From positions 1-64,000 of the forward strand of contig NZ_JARXXP010000007.1 in assembly GCF_029893965.1 (NCBI RefSeq): a DNA stretch of 64,000 nt, given 5' to 3'. Below the pieces are notes generated by a model. The model did not search any database, was not told the DNA's origin, and saw only the letters and a list, made by a program, of their open reading frames with translations. This DNA comes from Paenibacillus sp. PastM-3 (GTDB taxonomy: Bacteria; Bacillota; Bacilli; Paenibacillales; Paenibacillaceae). How positions within the stretch are numbered: position 1 is the stretch's first letter; every line of letters starts with the position of its first letter. A program made the translations under genes and the position numbers. This document shows, in pieces, positions 8,784-17,501 of this stretch.

Positions 8784-11700
8784 TTATTTTATTCTTACTG
8801 TACCGGCTCCCAGCATGTCTTCAACTGCTGCGAACAGCTCCGGCGACGGCTCGATCCGGTAGCTGTCGCTGAGCGCCAGCACCCGCTGCTCGCGCTCATA
8901 GAACAGCAGGGTGGCTGCAGGCCCGGGATGGGTCTGCAGCAGTGCCTGCAGGCGCGAGAGCAGCGCCGGGTTCTCCGCGGCCGGCGTGATCTTGATAAAG
9001 ACACGCTGGCCGCCTCCCGCCGCCCCCGCAGGTGCGGCCGGCGGGGCTGCAGGCGCTGCTGCGCCGCCTGCAGTAGTGCGCGGCGCGCCGGTGCCCCCGG
9101 CGCCGCCCCGCGGGGCAGGAGCGCTGCGCGGCGCTCCTGTAGAGGCTGTCCGCCCCGGACCGGACGGACGGGAGGCAGCTGCGCTGCGGCGCTGCAGCAG
9201 GCCATGAAGAGCGTCCGCGCCAAGCGGCGCGACCTCCTCGGCCAGCAGCTTGAAGCCCTCGTCCTCCTGCTGCACCTTGGCGCGCAGGGCCAGCAGCGCA
9301 CCCTTCTCGACCAGGCTGCGGCTGCGTTTCCACACCTCCGGGAACAGCACGACCTCGCAGCGCTCGATCTGGTCCTCCCACTGGATGAACGCCATCGCCT
9401 TGCCGGCCTTGGTCGTAATCTCCTTGACGGAGACGACCATCCCCGCCGTAACCGTCTGGCTCTCATCCGCAGCTTCGCCAAGGTCCATCAGCCGCTGGAT
9501 GCCCGGCTCCTCAAGCAGAGCCGCACTGTCGTCCAGCGGATGGCCGGACAGGTATAGCCCGAGCAGCTCGCGCTCCAGCTCCAGCTGCTGGGTTACACTG
9601 AACCTCGGGATATCCGGGTAGCGGATTTCCCAGTTCGGGGTTTCAATCAGATCGTCGAACAGCTGGATCTGCAGCTCGTCCCGCTCCTTGCGCCATTTGG
9701 CCGCGGCATCAACGGTCTCGTCGAGCATGGCCAGCAGCTGGGCCCGGTGTCCGGGCAGCCGGTCGAAGGCGCCGGCCTGGAGCAGCGATTCGATGACGCG
9801 TTTGTTGCAGACGCGCAAATCGACACGGCGGCAGAAATCGAGCAGGCTGTCGAACGGACGCTCTTTACGGACGGCTATAATGTTCTCCACCGCCAGCGTT
9901 CCGACATTTTTCACCGCTGCCAGCCCAAAGCGGATATGCCCGCTGCTCCCGTCCCCGCCGGGAACCGGAGTAAACAGCACGCTGCTCTCGTTGACATCCG
10001 GCGGCAGAACACCGATGCCGGTTCGCCGGCATTCCAGCACATATTCGGCCACCTTGCGGTGGGTGCCCATGACCGCTGTCAGCATCGATGCCATGAACTG
10101 TACCGGATAGTGCGCCTTCAGATAGGCGGTCTGGAAGGCCAGCACGCCGTAAGCGGCGGCATGGGCCCGCGGGAAGCCGTAATCGGCGAACCGGACGATC
10201 ATATCATAAACGGCATTCGCATCCGCCTCCTGATAGCCCTGCTGCAGGCTGCCCTCCACGAAATGGCTGCGCTCCTTGTCCAGCGTCTCGCGCTTCTTCT
10301 TCGACACCGCACGGCGCAGCAGGTCTGCTTCACCAAGCGAGAAGCCGGCCATCAGGGAAGCAATCTGCATAATCTGCTCCTGGTATACGATAATGCCGTA
10401 CGTATCCGCCAGAATCGGCGTCAGGTCGGCATGCGGGTAGTCCACCGCAATTTCCCCGTGCTTGCCGGCAATAAACTTGGGGATAAACTCCATCGGGCCG
10501 GGACGGTACAGTGCCAGCACAGAGATGACATCCTCGAAGCCCGAGGGTTTCAGGTCCTTCAGCACACGGCGGATGCCCGCAGACTCCAGCTGAAAGACGC
10601 CGGTCGTCTCGCCGGCCCCGAGCATTTCGTAGGTCAGCGGATCATCATCGGGAATGGTGCGGAAATCGGGAGACTCCCCGTCCATCTCCCTGATCCAGTT
10701 CATGCAGCGTTCAATAATCGACAGCGTCCTTAGTCCCAGAAAATCCATCTTGAGCAGTCCGACGCTCTCCAGATGCTCCATGGAATACTGGGTCAGCGCC
10801 GTGCTCTCATTGCCGGCCTGCAGCGGCACCGCATCGGTCAGCGGCCCTTTGGAAATCACAACGCCGGCAGCATGTGTGGACGCATGGCGCGGCATGCCTT
10901 CAACCTTCATCGCCATGTCGAGCAGCTCCCTGGTCTTGCCGCTGGTCTCATACAGCGCCTTCAGATCAGGGCTGCCCTCAAGTGCCCGCGCAATGCTGAT
11001 TCCCAGCTGTCCGGGAATCAGCTTCGCTGCCTTGTCCACCTCATTGTACGGCAGATTCAGCACCCGGCCGACATCACGGACCGCTGCCCTGGCCGCCATT
11101 GTTCCAAAAGTAATAATCTGTGCCACATGCTCCCTGCCGTATTTCTCGACCACATAGGCGATAACCTCATCACGGCGCTCATCGCTGAAGTCGATATCAA
11201 TATCCGGCATCGTAATCCGCTCAGGATTTAGAAAACGCTCAAAGAGCAGGTTATATTTCAGCGGATCAACATCGGTGATCCGCAGGGTATAAGCGGTGAG
11301 ACTGCCTGCCGAAGAGCCGCGGCCCGGGCCGGTAACGATACCATTCTTGTGGCAGAAGGCAATGAAATCCCAGACAATCAGAAAATAATCGCTGAAGCCC
11401 ATACTCTCGATGACACCCAGCTCATAGTCCAGGCGCTGCTCGGCAGCCGCCTTCCGCTCGGGTGAAGCCCACAGCGGTGTATCCGCATAGCGCGCTTCAA
11501 GTCCGCTGCGGCAGAGCCGGCGCAGATAAGCTGCTGCATCCAGCCCTTCCGGCAGCGGGGAATATTCGGGGAGAATATGCTGCCCGAACGTCAGTTCCAG
11601 ATTGCATTTATCAGCAATTTCCTGAGTGTTTGCAATCGCCTGGGGCACATGCGGAAACAGCGCCGCCATCTGCTCTCCGCTCTTCAGGAACAACTGGTCC

Positions 11701-12416
11701 GTACCAATCTTCAGCCGGTCCTCATCGTCCACCGTCTTGCCTGTGCCGATACAGATCAGCACATCCTGTACCTCCGCATCCTCCTTGGCCAGATAGTGAA
11801 CATCATTCGTCGCGACAAGCGGAATGTCCAGCTCCGCTGCCAGAGCAATCAGCTGCGGATTCACCCGCTTCTGCTCGGGAATGCCGTGATCCTGCAGCTC
11901 CAGATAGAAGTCGCCGCCAAAAATCTCCTTGTAGCGCAGCGCCGCCTTACGCGCCTCATCTTCGCGCCCGTGCAGCAGATGCTGCGGCACTTCTCCGCCC
12001 AGACAGGCGCTCAGGCAGATGATTCCCTCGGCATGGGCGGCCAGTGCCTCCATATCAATGCGCGGCTTGTAATGCTGGCCCTCCAGATGGCCGATGGAGA
12101 CAAGCTTCATCAGATTTCTGTAGCCGGTTTCATTCTTCGCGAGCAGGATCAGGTGATAGATCGGCTGATCCTTGCGGCTGCCCCGCTCACGGCGCGATCC
12201 TGCTGTCAGATAGGCTTCGCAGCCGATAATCGGCTTAATGCCGGCGGCTGTGCACGCTTTATAAAAGGGGATTGCCCCATACATCACTCCATGATCCGTC
12301 AGCGCCAGCGACTTCATGCCGTATTCGCCGGCCCGGCGCACGAGATCCGTAATGCGCGCGGCGCCGTCCAGTAAACTGTATTCGCTGTGCACATGCAAAT
12401 GCACGAATGGGCTCAT
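8784..12416 (-). CDS. dnaE: DNA polymerase III subunit alpha, DnaE type
   Basis: A replicative polymerase of 1210 residues; in Firmicutes DnaE extends primers before handing over to PolC. N-terminal PHP domain (HLHVHSEYSLLDG, then LALTDHGVMYG), the beta-NT-fold palm with the catalytic aspartates in MPDIDIDFSDERR (about residues 403-412), the fingers with GPGRGSSAGSL, tandem HhH near KVEGMPRHASTHAAG onward, and a C-terminal OB fold. No DnaQ-like exonuclease insertion, so it is DnaE rather than PolC. Between the OB fold and the C-terminal domain is an Ala/Pro/Gly-rich linker of about 60 residues. Start chosen at 12416 (MSPFVHLHVHSE), with AGAAGG upstream; the frame stays open to 12443. Confidence 0.96.
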   Translation of the reverse strand: MSPFVHLHVHSEYSLLDGAARITDLVRRAGEYGMKSLALTDHGVMYGAIPFYKACTAAGIKPIIGCEAYLTAGSRRERGSRKDQPIYHLILLAKNETGYRNLMKLVSIGHLEGQHYKPRIDMEALAAHAEGIICLSACLGGEVPQHLLHGREDEARKAALRYKEIFGGDFYLELQDHGIPEQKRVNPQLIALAAELDIPLVATNDVHYLAKEDAEVQDVLICIGTGKTVDDEDRLKIGTDQLFLKSGEQMAALFPHVPQAIANTQEIADKCNLELTFGQHILPEYSPLPEGLDAAAYLRRLCRSGLEARYADTPLWASPERKAAAEQRLDYELGVIESMGFSDYFLIVWDFIAFCHKNGIVTGPGRGSSAGSLTAYTLRITDVDPLKYNLLFERFLNPERITMPDIDIDFSDERRDEVIAYVVEKYGREHVAQIITFGTMAARAAVRDVGRVLNLPYNEVDKAAKLIPGQLGISIARALEGSPDLKALYETSGKTRELLDMAMKVEGMPRHASTHAAGVVISKGPLTDAVPLQAGNESTALTQYSMEHLESVGLLKMDFLGLRTLSIIERCMNWIREMDGESPDFRTIPDDDPLTYEMLGAGETTGVFQLESAGIRRVLKDLKPSGFEDVISVLALYRPGPMEFIPKFIAGKHGEIAVDYPHADLTPILADTYGIIVYQEQIMQIASLMAGFSLGEADLLRRAVSKKKRETLDKERSHFVEGSLQQGYQEADANAVYDMIVRFADYGFPRAHAAAYGVLAFQTAYLKAHYPVQFMASMLTAVMGTHRKVAEYVLECRRTGIGVLPPDVNESSVLFTPVPGGDGSSGHIRFGLAAVKNVGTLAVENIIAVRKERPFDSLLDFCRRVDLRVCNKRVIESLLQAGAFDRLPGHRAQLLAMLDETVDAAAKWRKERDELQIQLFDDLIETPNWEIRYPDIPRFSVTQQLELERELLGLYLSGHPLDDSAALLEEPGIQRLMDLGEAADESQTVTAGMVVSVKEITTKAGKAMAFIQWEDQIERCEVVLFPEVWKRSRSLVEKGALLALRAKVQQEDEGFKLLAEEVAPLGADALHGLLQRRSAAASRPSGPGRTASTGAPRSAPAPRGGAGGTGAPRTTAGGAAAPAAPPAAPAGAAGGGQRVFIKITPAAENPALLSRLQALLQTHPGPAATLLFYEREQRVLALSDSYRIEPSPELFAAVEDMLGAGTVRIK

Positions 12417-12470
12417 GATCCCCACATCCCTTCTACTCTTCAAATCAAAACATAAGATGAAACTATTTTA

Positions 12471-12500
12471 TCATAATACCGGGGGAGCCGCCCATAGAAT
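12471..12500 (+). promoter_or_regulatory. Sigma-E-type promoter of ytrHI
   Basis: TCATAAT (12471-12477), a 15-base spacer, then CATAGAAT (12493-12500). This fits the mother-cell sigma-E consensus and stands 49 bp before the ytrH start. B. subtilis ytrHI belong to the sigma-E regulon, so motif and function agree. Confidence 0.7.
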
Positions 12501-12548
12501 GGATTAAGTGCACAGGGACAGGCAGACTTGTCCGGAAAGGGGCCTTGT

Positions 12549-12872
12549 ATGAGTATTTTCATGAGCAAAGCCGTTCTTGATTTTTTCATCGCCTTCGGCA
12601 TCGTCCTGGGCGGCGCCATGCTTGGAGGGATCGGTGCGGTCGTCTCGCTGCAGCCGCCGACGCAGACGATGCTGGACATCGCCGACCGGATTAAAATCTG
12701 GGCGCTCGCCGCCGCGGTCGGAGGCACCATCGATCCTATGCGGGTCATTGAGAGCAATATGATCGGGGGCAATCTGTCTCCCGCAATCAAGCAGATCCTC
12801 TACCTGGTATTCGCCTTTTTAGGCGCCCATATGGGCAGCGAGCTGGTCAAATGGGTGTGCGGCAAGGGGTGA
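12549..12872 (+). CDS. ytrH: Sporulation membrane protein YtrH
   Basis: A 107-residue membrane protein made in the mother cell and needed for efficient sporulation in B. subtilis. It has a first hydrophobic helix (FFIAFGIVLGGAMLGGIGAVVSL), a middle amphipathic part with IKIWALAAAVGGTIDPMRVIE, and a C-terminal helix (ILYLVFAFLGAHMGSELV). The ATG at 12549 has AAAGGGG 6 bases upstream. It lies 7 bp before ytrI, divergent from dnaE, as in other Bacillales. Confidence 0.9.
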   Translation: MSIFMSKAVLDFFIAFGIVLGGAMLGGIGAVVSLQPPTQTMLDIADRIKIWALAAAVGGTIDPMRVIESNMIGGNLSPAIKQILYLVFAFLGAHMGSELVKWVCGKG

Positions 12873-12879
12873 GCGGACC

Positions 12880-13383
12880 ATGAGAATCCCCCCTTTTCAG
12901 CGCTACCGCCGCTTTTCGCAGATTTCCGCCGTTTTCGTGCTGGGTATGGTAACGGGAGCCGTCATGTACAATGCCATTTTTCATATGAGCTATAATGTGC
13001 TCTGGCTGGACAACCAGGCTCTGCGGGTGCAGATCAAGCAGTACAGCAAAGACATCAAAACGCTAAAAAAATACAACAATACCTCGACCGTCATCCGGGA
13101 AATCAAGCTGCGCACTGAGGAGAGCAAGACAAAAGAGGGAAATGCCGTGCTGGATCAGGTAACTGTGAAGGAAATAATCAGCCGGATGAGCGAAGACCTG
13201 GAGCCGATGCGCGGCCGCAGCATGTTCGACATTGATACAGACGGCAAGCTGGCGCGGCTGCTGCTGGACGGTAAAATCTACATCGTCCGTGAAAAAGAGT
13301 ACTCCGTACGGATCCGGACCATGCTGGTAATGGAGGGCGTGCTGCAGATCTGGGTGGAGGTCAATCCTTATAAACGCAGCTGA
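12880..13383 (+). CDS. ytrI: Sporulation protein YtrI
   Basis: A 167-residue protein with a single N-terminal membrane anchor (FSQISAVFVLGMVTGAVMYNAIF), then a likely coiled-coil segment (LDNQALRVQIKQYSKDIKTL) and a beta-rich C-terminal domain ending WVEVNPYKRS. This is the family architecture of YtrI, which acts with YtrH in sporulation. Seven bases separate it from ytrH and it should share the sigma-E promoter at 12471-12500. The ribosome site AAGGGGTGAG overlaps the end of ytrH. Confidence 0.88.
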   Translation: MRIPPFQRYRRFSQISAVFVLGMVTGAVMYNAIFHMSYNVLWLDNQALRVQIKQYSKDIKTLKKYNNTSTVIREIKLRTEESKTKEGNAVLDQVTVKEIISRMSEDLEPMRGRSMFDIDTDGKLARLLLDGKIYIVREKEYSVRIRTMLVMEGVLQIWVEVNPYKRS

Positions 13384-13511
13384 GCCGCAGATTAGGCGGG
13401 CGTACCGGCGGAAGCCGTGCTACAATAATGGACAGGTATATCGGCAAACGGAATTCATGCTGAGGGCTATACTTTTTTTGAATGATTTTCTGATAAAGGA
13501 GCTGCCTGTCC

Positions 13512-13820
13512 ATGATTATGCTCATCAAGTATCTGCTGTTCATCCTGCTTGTTGTTTTTATGATTGGTGCCGCCGCATACAGCCTTTCCTCACGCCGGAC
13601 CTCCGATCCTCTCGAAAAAGGCCGCCGGCGCTCCGTAATGAACGTGCTGCTCGGTGCCATGCTGGTTACGCTGTCGCTGATGTCAATGTTTCTGTTCCGC
13701 GGCTCGACCCTAAGCGTGATTGTGGAAGCGGTGTTTCTCGTTATCGGGGCGTTTAATATTTTTTCCGGTCTGCGCAGCCACGGGTACTACAGCCGGAACG
13801 GGGGCAGACGCAAGGCTTAG
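13512..13820 (+). CDS. ytpI: YtpI-like three-TM membrane protein
   Basis: A 102-residue protein of unknown function with three membrane segments: YLLFILLVVFMIGAAAYSL, a middle VLLGAMLVTLSLMSMFLF and SVIVEAVFLVIGAFNIFSGL. It ends in a basic tail (YYSRNGGRRKA). Position between ytrI and ytoI and the topology match YtpI of Bacillus; nrnA, which stands in this series in B. subtilis, is absent here. AAAGGAGC lies 10 bases before the ATG. Confidence 0.75.
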   Translation: MIMLIKYLLFILLVVFMIGAAAYSLSSRRTSDPLEKGRRRSVMNVLLGAMLVTLSLMSMFLFRGSTLSVIVEAVFLVIGAFNIFSGLRSHGYYSRNGGRRKA

Positions 13821-13898
13821 GCGATTGCTTGCTTTTACAGCCTTATTGAGCGGTATGCAACCGCCCTCTCCGCTGCCCGGTATTCCTGAGAAGTGCTA

Positions 13899-14090
13899 AG
13901 TGGAAAAATGCCATCTAATTCTTGGCTAATAGCCGAAAACAGAATTCCAATTGGAAAAACGACACTTAATTCCAGTGTTTTCATCCCGGATGGCGCTTTT
14001 AGCCTGAACTAAGTGATGATTTTCCAACTAATTTATTTAATAATTGGATTATGAGCGGATTAAATGTCAAAAATCCAACTAAATTCTTAA
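13899..14090. repeat. Intergenic repeat cluster between ytpI and ytoI
   Basis: The 350-bp gap 13821-14172 has no gene. It holds related short motifs: TGGAAAAATGCCATCTAATTC (near 13901) and TTGGAAAAACGACACTTAATTC (near 13951) in direct orientation, and TTTTCCAACTAATTT (near 14020) and AAATCCAACTAAATTC (near 14071) as looser, partly inverted copies. It looks like a decayed dispersed element. Confidence 0.5.
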
Positions 14091-14172
14091 TGCGCGTAGA
14101 CCGGTGAAGGGCTGCAGTGTAATAGCGGAGCAGACCGGGATTTTCCAATTTCACTCTAATATAATAGTAAAA

Positions 14173-14205
14173 AAGAGAGACTGCCCGTATTGAGCGGTCT
14201 CTCTT
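14173..14205 (-). terminator. Rho-independent terminator after ytoI
   Basis: A 9-bp perfect stem AAGAGAGAC/GTCTCTCTT (14173-14181 with 14197-14205). On the minus strand it runs into TTTTTTACTATTA. It lies 14 bp after the ytoI stop. Confidence 0.85.
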
Positions 14206-14218
14206 CATACAGTGCAGG

Positions 14219-15553
14219 CTACCCGTGATCAATCGACTGCAGCATCAGTACCGCCTTGGCGACCATCGTGTCATTGTGGCTGATCTCGATCTCCAGCTTG
14301 CAGGTTCTGCGGCTGATCTCCAGCAGCTTGGGCATCACGATAATCGAATGCTCAATCTGCACCGGACGGATAAAATAGGTGGACATGTTGTCCAGCACAT
14401 AATCGTTGCCGGTAATATCCTTGGCCGCCTTGAACGCGGATAGTGTCATCAATGTGGACAGGACACCTTCGGAAATGGTACCCAGATCCGTCGCCATCTG
14501 CGGGGTGATGAAGCCGTGGAAGAACAGCCTCCCCTCCTCATCCCGTTCCTCGGCAAACCCGTTCCAGATCAGATGATCGAACGTTTCGCCCATCTGCGGC
14601 TGGTTGCTGACATCCCGCAGGCTCTGCAGCACCTCACGGCGGGTCAGCGATCCGACCAGCTTGCGGTTGCGGTCCACAATCGGCAGAAAGTCGATCCCCT
14701 CCCACATCATGATCTGTGCCGCCGAAGCCAGCGAAGTCTGCAGAGCCGCTGTAACAGGGCTGCGGACCATCGCTTTTTCGATGCTCTGCCCCTCCTGCAG
14801 CTCCTCCACATCGCGCCGTCCGACAATTCCGATGACCCGGTTCCATTCATCCGTTACAGCAAAACGCTGCTCCCCGCTGGAGAGTGACAGCTGGCGCAGC
14901 TCACCGACCGTGCTGGACGTTTTCAGCGTGTTCAGCCGCGGCTTGCTCTCCAGAATGTCCTCTACCAGCATGATCTTTTTCTTGATCAGCCGGTCAAAGA
15001 TCGCCCGGTTTATCATCGAGGCGACTGTAAACGTATCATGCCTTGAGGAAATCACCGGCAGATCCAGCTCGTCCGCCAGCGCCTTAACCTCACGGCTCGT
15101 ACCGAAACCGCCCGTAACCAGTACCCCTGCCCCCTGCTCCAGTGCCAGTGAATGCACGTCGTCGCGGTTCCCTACGATCAGCAGGCTGTCGGCATCAATA
15201 TAACGGATCATGGCATCGACCTTCATCGCGCCGATTATATATTTATGCAGGTGCTTGTTCAGCCCGTCCGCTCCGCCCAGCACATGACCTTCCACAATGT
15301 CCACGACATCCCCGAAGGTCAGCTGGTCTGATATGTTCCGCGGCTTCTTTTCGACACGGACGGTACCGATCCGCTCCTTCGTGATGACGATACCCAGGTT
15401 CTCGGCCTCCTTTACCGCCCGGTAAGCCGTCCCCTCACTCACTACCATTTCCTTAGCCAGCTTGCGTACAGAAATTTTGGTGCCTACCTTGAGACCTTCG
15501 ATATGCTGCAGCAGTTGTTCATGCTTTGTAATGTTATCGCCTTGTCCTTCCAA
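14219..15553 (-). CDS. ytoI: YtoI-like regulator: HTH, DRTGG, CBS pair, hotdog
   Basis: A 444-residue multi-domain protein. Residues about 8-65 form a winged HTH (KISVRKLAKEMVVSEGTAYRAVKEAE), about 75-185 a DRTGG domain (GAMKVDAMIRYIDADSLLIVGNRDDV), about 195-310 two CBS motifs with an adenosyl-ligand-binding look (RFAVTDEWNRVIGIVGRRDVEEL; WEGIDFLPIVDRNRKLVGSLTRREVL), and about 320-444 a hotdog/thioesterase-like domain (AFKAAKDITGNDYVLDNMSTYF). This is the YtoI arrangement. The ligand and target genes are not known. It is convergent with ytpI and ends in the terminator at 14173-14205. Confidence 0.88.
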   Translation of the reverse strand: MEGQGDNITKHEQLLQHIEGLKVGTKISVRKLAKEMVVSEGTAYRAVKEAENLGIVITKERIGTVRVEKKPRNISDQLTFGDVVDIVEGHVLGGADGLNKHLHKYIIGAMKVDAMIRYIDADSLLIVGNRDDVHSLALEQGAGVLVTGGFGTSREVKALADELDLPVISSRHDTFTVASMINRAIFDRLIKKKIMLVEDILESKPRLNTLKTSSTVGELRQLSLSSGEQRFAVTDEWNRVIGIVGRRDVEELQEGQSIEKAMVRSPVTAALQTSLASAAQIMMWEGIDFLPIVDRNRKLVGSLTRREVLQSLRDVSNQPQMGETFDHLIWNGFAEERDEEGRLFFHGFITPQMATDLGTISEGVLSTLMTLSAFKAAKDITGNDYVLDNMSTYFIRPVQIEHSIIVMPKLLEISRRTCKLEIEISHNDTMVAKAVLMLQSIDHG

Positions 15554-15679
15554 CTGTTACACCCCCATGCCCCAATCTGTACTATTCTGTACTCATTATA
15601 CAGCCGGAAATTGCAGAGTACAACCGTCCTTAGGAGGTCAAATAAGTTAAGTCAGTGAATGACCGGACAGCCAAAATAA

Positions 15680-15694
15680 CCCCGCAAAGCGGGG
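15680..15694 (-). terminator. Short GC-rich hairpin terminator
   Basis: A compact CCCCGC/GCGGGG hairpin with an AAA loop, followed on the minus strand by TTATTTTGG. It may terminate the small membrane-protein gene ending at 15857. The gap 15554-15856 otherwise holds the ytoI upstream region; an open frame on the plus strand there has no ribosome site and no protein-like pattern. Confidence 0.5.
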
Positions 15695-15856
15695 CATTTG
15701 CAAGGATATTAACCTGGTTACGCAAGGGATACCGGAAAGTCTTTATCGTCCCAAAAGCCCGGACGCCGTTTCCGGCAGCCAGGCCTTCCGATCTGTATCA
15801 GGTGTTGTTTGCGGGGAGACTAAACACTGGGCTCCTTTTCCTCTGTTCACAGCCTT

Positions 15857-16141
15857 CTATAAACGCTGCGACATTCTGGTTTCCTCGTTCCACTTGCCCT
15901 GCCACTGCTCCAGCTTGTGCTTGCGGACCGCTTCCAGCCGCTTCTGCTTCTCCTCATCCACCCCGATGATGAAATGCAGATGCGCCGCAATAATCAGGAA
16001 AGCAAATACGCACCAGACAACCCCAAAGCCCAGCACCCAGCTTGGCCCGTTCTGGAATGACAGCTGCGGGAGTGCATAGAGCAGCATGGCAAGTGCAATC
16101 AGCAGGTATACGCTGTGCTTGAACTTGTTTCTTTTTTTCAT
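15857..16141 (-). CDS. Small two-TM membrane protein of unknown function
   Basis: A 94-residue protein, MKKRNKFKHSVYLLIALAMLL..., with two hydrophobic helices (YLLIALAMLLYALP and WVLGFGVVWCVFAFLIIAAHLHFIIG) and then a charged C-terminal helix (DEEKQKRLEAVRKHKLEQWQ) that should be cytoplasmic and may coil. AAGGAGC stands 8 bases before the ATG at 16141. I do not recognise the family. It is a single-gene unit. Confidence 0.7.
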   Translation of the reverse strand: MKKRNKFKHSVYLLIALAMLLYALPQLSFQNGPSWVLGFGVVWCVFAFLIIAAHLHFIIGVDEEKQKRLEAVRKHKLEQWQGKWNEETRMSQRL

Positions 16142-16299
16142 CACAAACAGCTCCTTCAACTGAATCTATATCTCTACTCTATGAACCGCCCCCGGAAATT
16201 ATGAGACAAGTCTGCAAAAAAATAAGCCTGCGCACAAAATGATATAGCACTGCCCGCGGTCATATGAGATGATATATACAATTATTAGGAGGCGATTAT

Positions 16300-16875
16300 T
16301 TGAATCAGGCGTACGGGTACATGGAGTATACGATCCGCAAAAAGGTTTTTTCGATTATGAGCACCAAGCTGCATATTTATAACAGCTCTGAGGAGCTGGT
16401 GCTTTATTCACAGATGAAGGCGTTTAAGCTAAAAGAGGATATTGCGCTCTACACGGATGAGTCGATGGAAAGGGAGCTTCTGCGGATTAAGGCACGGAGC
16501 ATTATCGACTTCAGCGTCACTTTTGATGTGATTGACTCCGAGACCGGAGAGCATGTTGGCGCGCTCCGCCGCAAGGGGCTCAAGTCGATTCTGAAGGATG
16601 AGTGGCTCATTCTGGACAGTCATGACCAGGAAATCGGGCTGGTGAAGGAAGACAGCACCTTTATGGCTCTGCTGCGCCGGATGATCAGCTTTATTCCGCA
16701 AAAATACAGTGTCGAGCTGCAGGGGGACCCAATCCCGACCTACAGCCAGAACATCAACCCGTTCGTCACCAAAATTACCGCCGACTTCTCCGGCGACCGG
16801 ACCGGACAACTCGACCGCAGGCTCGGGCTGGCCGCCGGAATTCTGCTCTGTGCCGTTGAAGGCAAGCAGGATTAG
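16300..16875 (+). CDS. LURP-one-related (tubby C2-like) protein
   Basis: A 191-residue protein starting at TTG with a perfect AGGAGG 7 bases upstream. The pattern YTIRKKVFSIMSTKLHIYNSS, a string of alternating beta strands (FDVIDSETGEHVGALRRKGL, WLILDSHDQEIGLVKED) and a C-terminal hydrophobic helix (LGLAAGILLCAVEG) match the LURP-one-related/YxjI group, which is structurally like the tubby and phospholipid-scramblase C-terminal domain. A membrane-associated role is inferred; nothing more specific is visible. Confidence 0.75.
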   Translation: MNQAYGYMEYTIRKKVFSIMSTKLHIYNSSEELVLYSQMKAFKLKEDIALYTDESMERELLRIKARSIIDFSVTFDVIDSETGEHVGALRRKGLKSILKDEWLILDSHDQEIGLVKEDSTFMALLRRMISFIPQKYSVELQGDPIPTYSQNINPFVTKITADFSGDRTGQLDRRLGLAAGILLCAVEGKQD

Positions 16876-16895
16876 CAGTCCCGGCAAACAGAACA

Positions 16896-16935
16896 AAAGG
16901 GGATTCTCCAGCCGACCGGCCGGGGAGTCCCCTTT
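16896..16935. terminator. Terminator between convergent genes
   Basis: A 14-bp stem (16896-16909 with 16922-16935, two wobble or mismatched pairs) and a 12-base loop. Its best U-tract (TTTTGTT) is on the minus strand, serving yheA; it may also stop the plus-strand LURP-like gene. Confidence 0.7.
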
Positions 16936-16968
16936 GCGCTTGTCCTGCTCCATCCGGAGCGGGCAGTA

Positions 16969-17310
16969 TTAATGTCCGCCGTACATCTGCGACAGGCTGT
17001 CCGTAATAATCTTGTTCACATCTTCAATCACTACACTGAGACGGCGCTCTGCGTCGAACAGCCGGCGTATGCCGAGATTCAGGTTCAGCACCTCGAACAG
17101 CTTCTCCATTTTTTCCATTTCCTCCTGCGGAGGCATTTCCCCGTTCATCATCCGCTGCTGCAGCTCAATCTGGTTCTGGCGGAAATTATCCAGCATCTGC
17201 TTGCTCTCCGGATCGGCTTCAATCACCTTCATTGCACTGCTGATGTCGGAAAATTCAGTGCTTTCTTTAATGGCCCTGGCCAGCTCATGTGCCTTGTCGA
17301 TTACGTTCAT
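16969..17310 (-). CDS. yheA: YheA (UPF0342/YlbF-like) helical protein
   Basis: A 113-residue all-helical protein: AHELARAIKESTEFSD, then IEADPESKQMLDNFRQNQIELQQRMMNGEMPPQEE, then a helix ending NKIITDSLSQMYGGH. This matches YheA of B. subtilis, a relative of YlbF and YmcA. Those two act with RicT in RNA maturation; YheA itself has no known function. In B. subtilis yheA lies next to yheB-yheC-yheD, and here too it sits beside the YheC/YheD cluster, divergently. A strong GGAGG precedes the ATG. Confidence 0.85.
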   Translation of the reverse strand: MNVIDKAHELARAIKESTEFSDISSAMKVIEADPESKQMLDNFRQNQIELQQRMMNGEMPPQEEMEKMEKLFEVLNLNLGIRRLFDAERRLSVVIEDVNKIITDSLSQMYGGH

Positions 17311-17437
17311 TTGTGTTACCTCCTGGATTTTGTTGTTGTGTCTGCGGTCTGCGCCCGCAGCAATAGCGATTTACGCCCGGCACGGCTTTTTACGGAATAG
17401 GTCAATCACCAAGGGTCAGATGTCTCCATATGATGAA

Positions 17438-17466
17438 TGATATGTAACCCTTATGATTCATAATTG
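17438..17466 (+). promoter_or_regulatory. Possible sigma-E-like promoter of the YheC/YheD cluster
   Basis: TGATATG (17438-17444), 14 bases, then CATAATTG (17459-17466) resembles a sigma-E promoter and lies 36 bp before the first YheC/YheD gene. The match is weaker than at ytrH but agrees with a sporulation role. Confidence 0.4.
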
Positions 17467-17501
17467 CCGGCATCATGCTGCCTACCGGAAGGAGATCCAC
17501 G

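Noticed and set aside
8970..9200. Intein or insertion in dnaE
   Set aside because: The extra sequence is an Ala/Pro/Gly linker without any intein splicing motif; the polymerase domains are continuous.
8697..9557. Arg/Ala-rich open frame on the plus strand opposite dnaE
   Set aside because: High-GC shadow of dnaE; no ribosome site or domain.
15655..15969. Plus-strand frame of 104 codons after ytoI
   Set aside because: No ribosome site, composition like a random high-GC frame, and it overlaps a better minus-strand gene.
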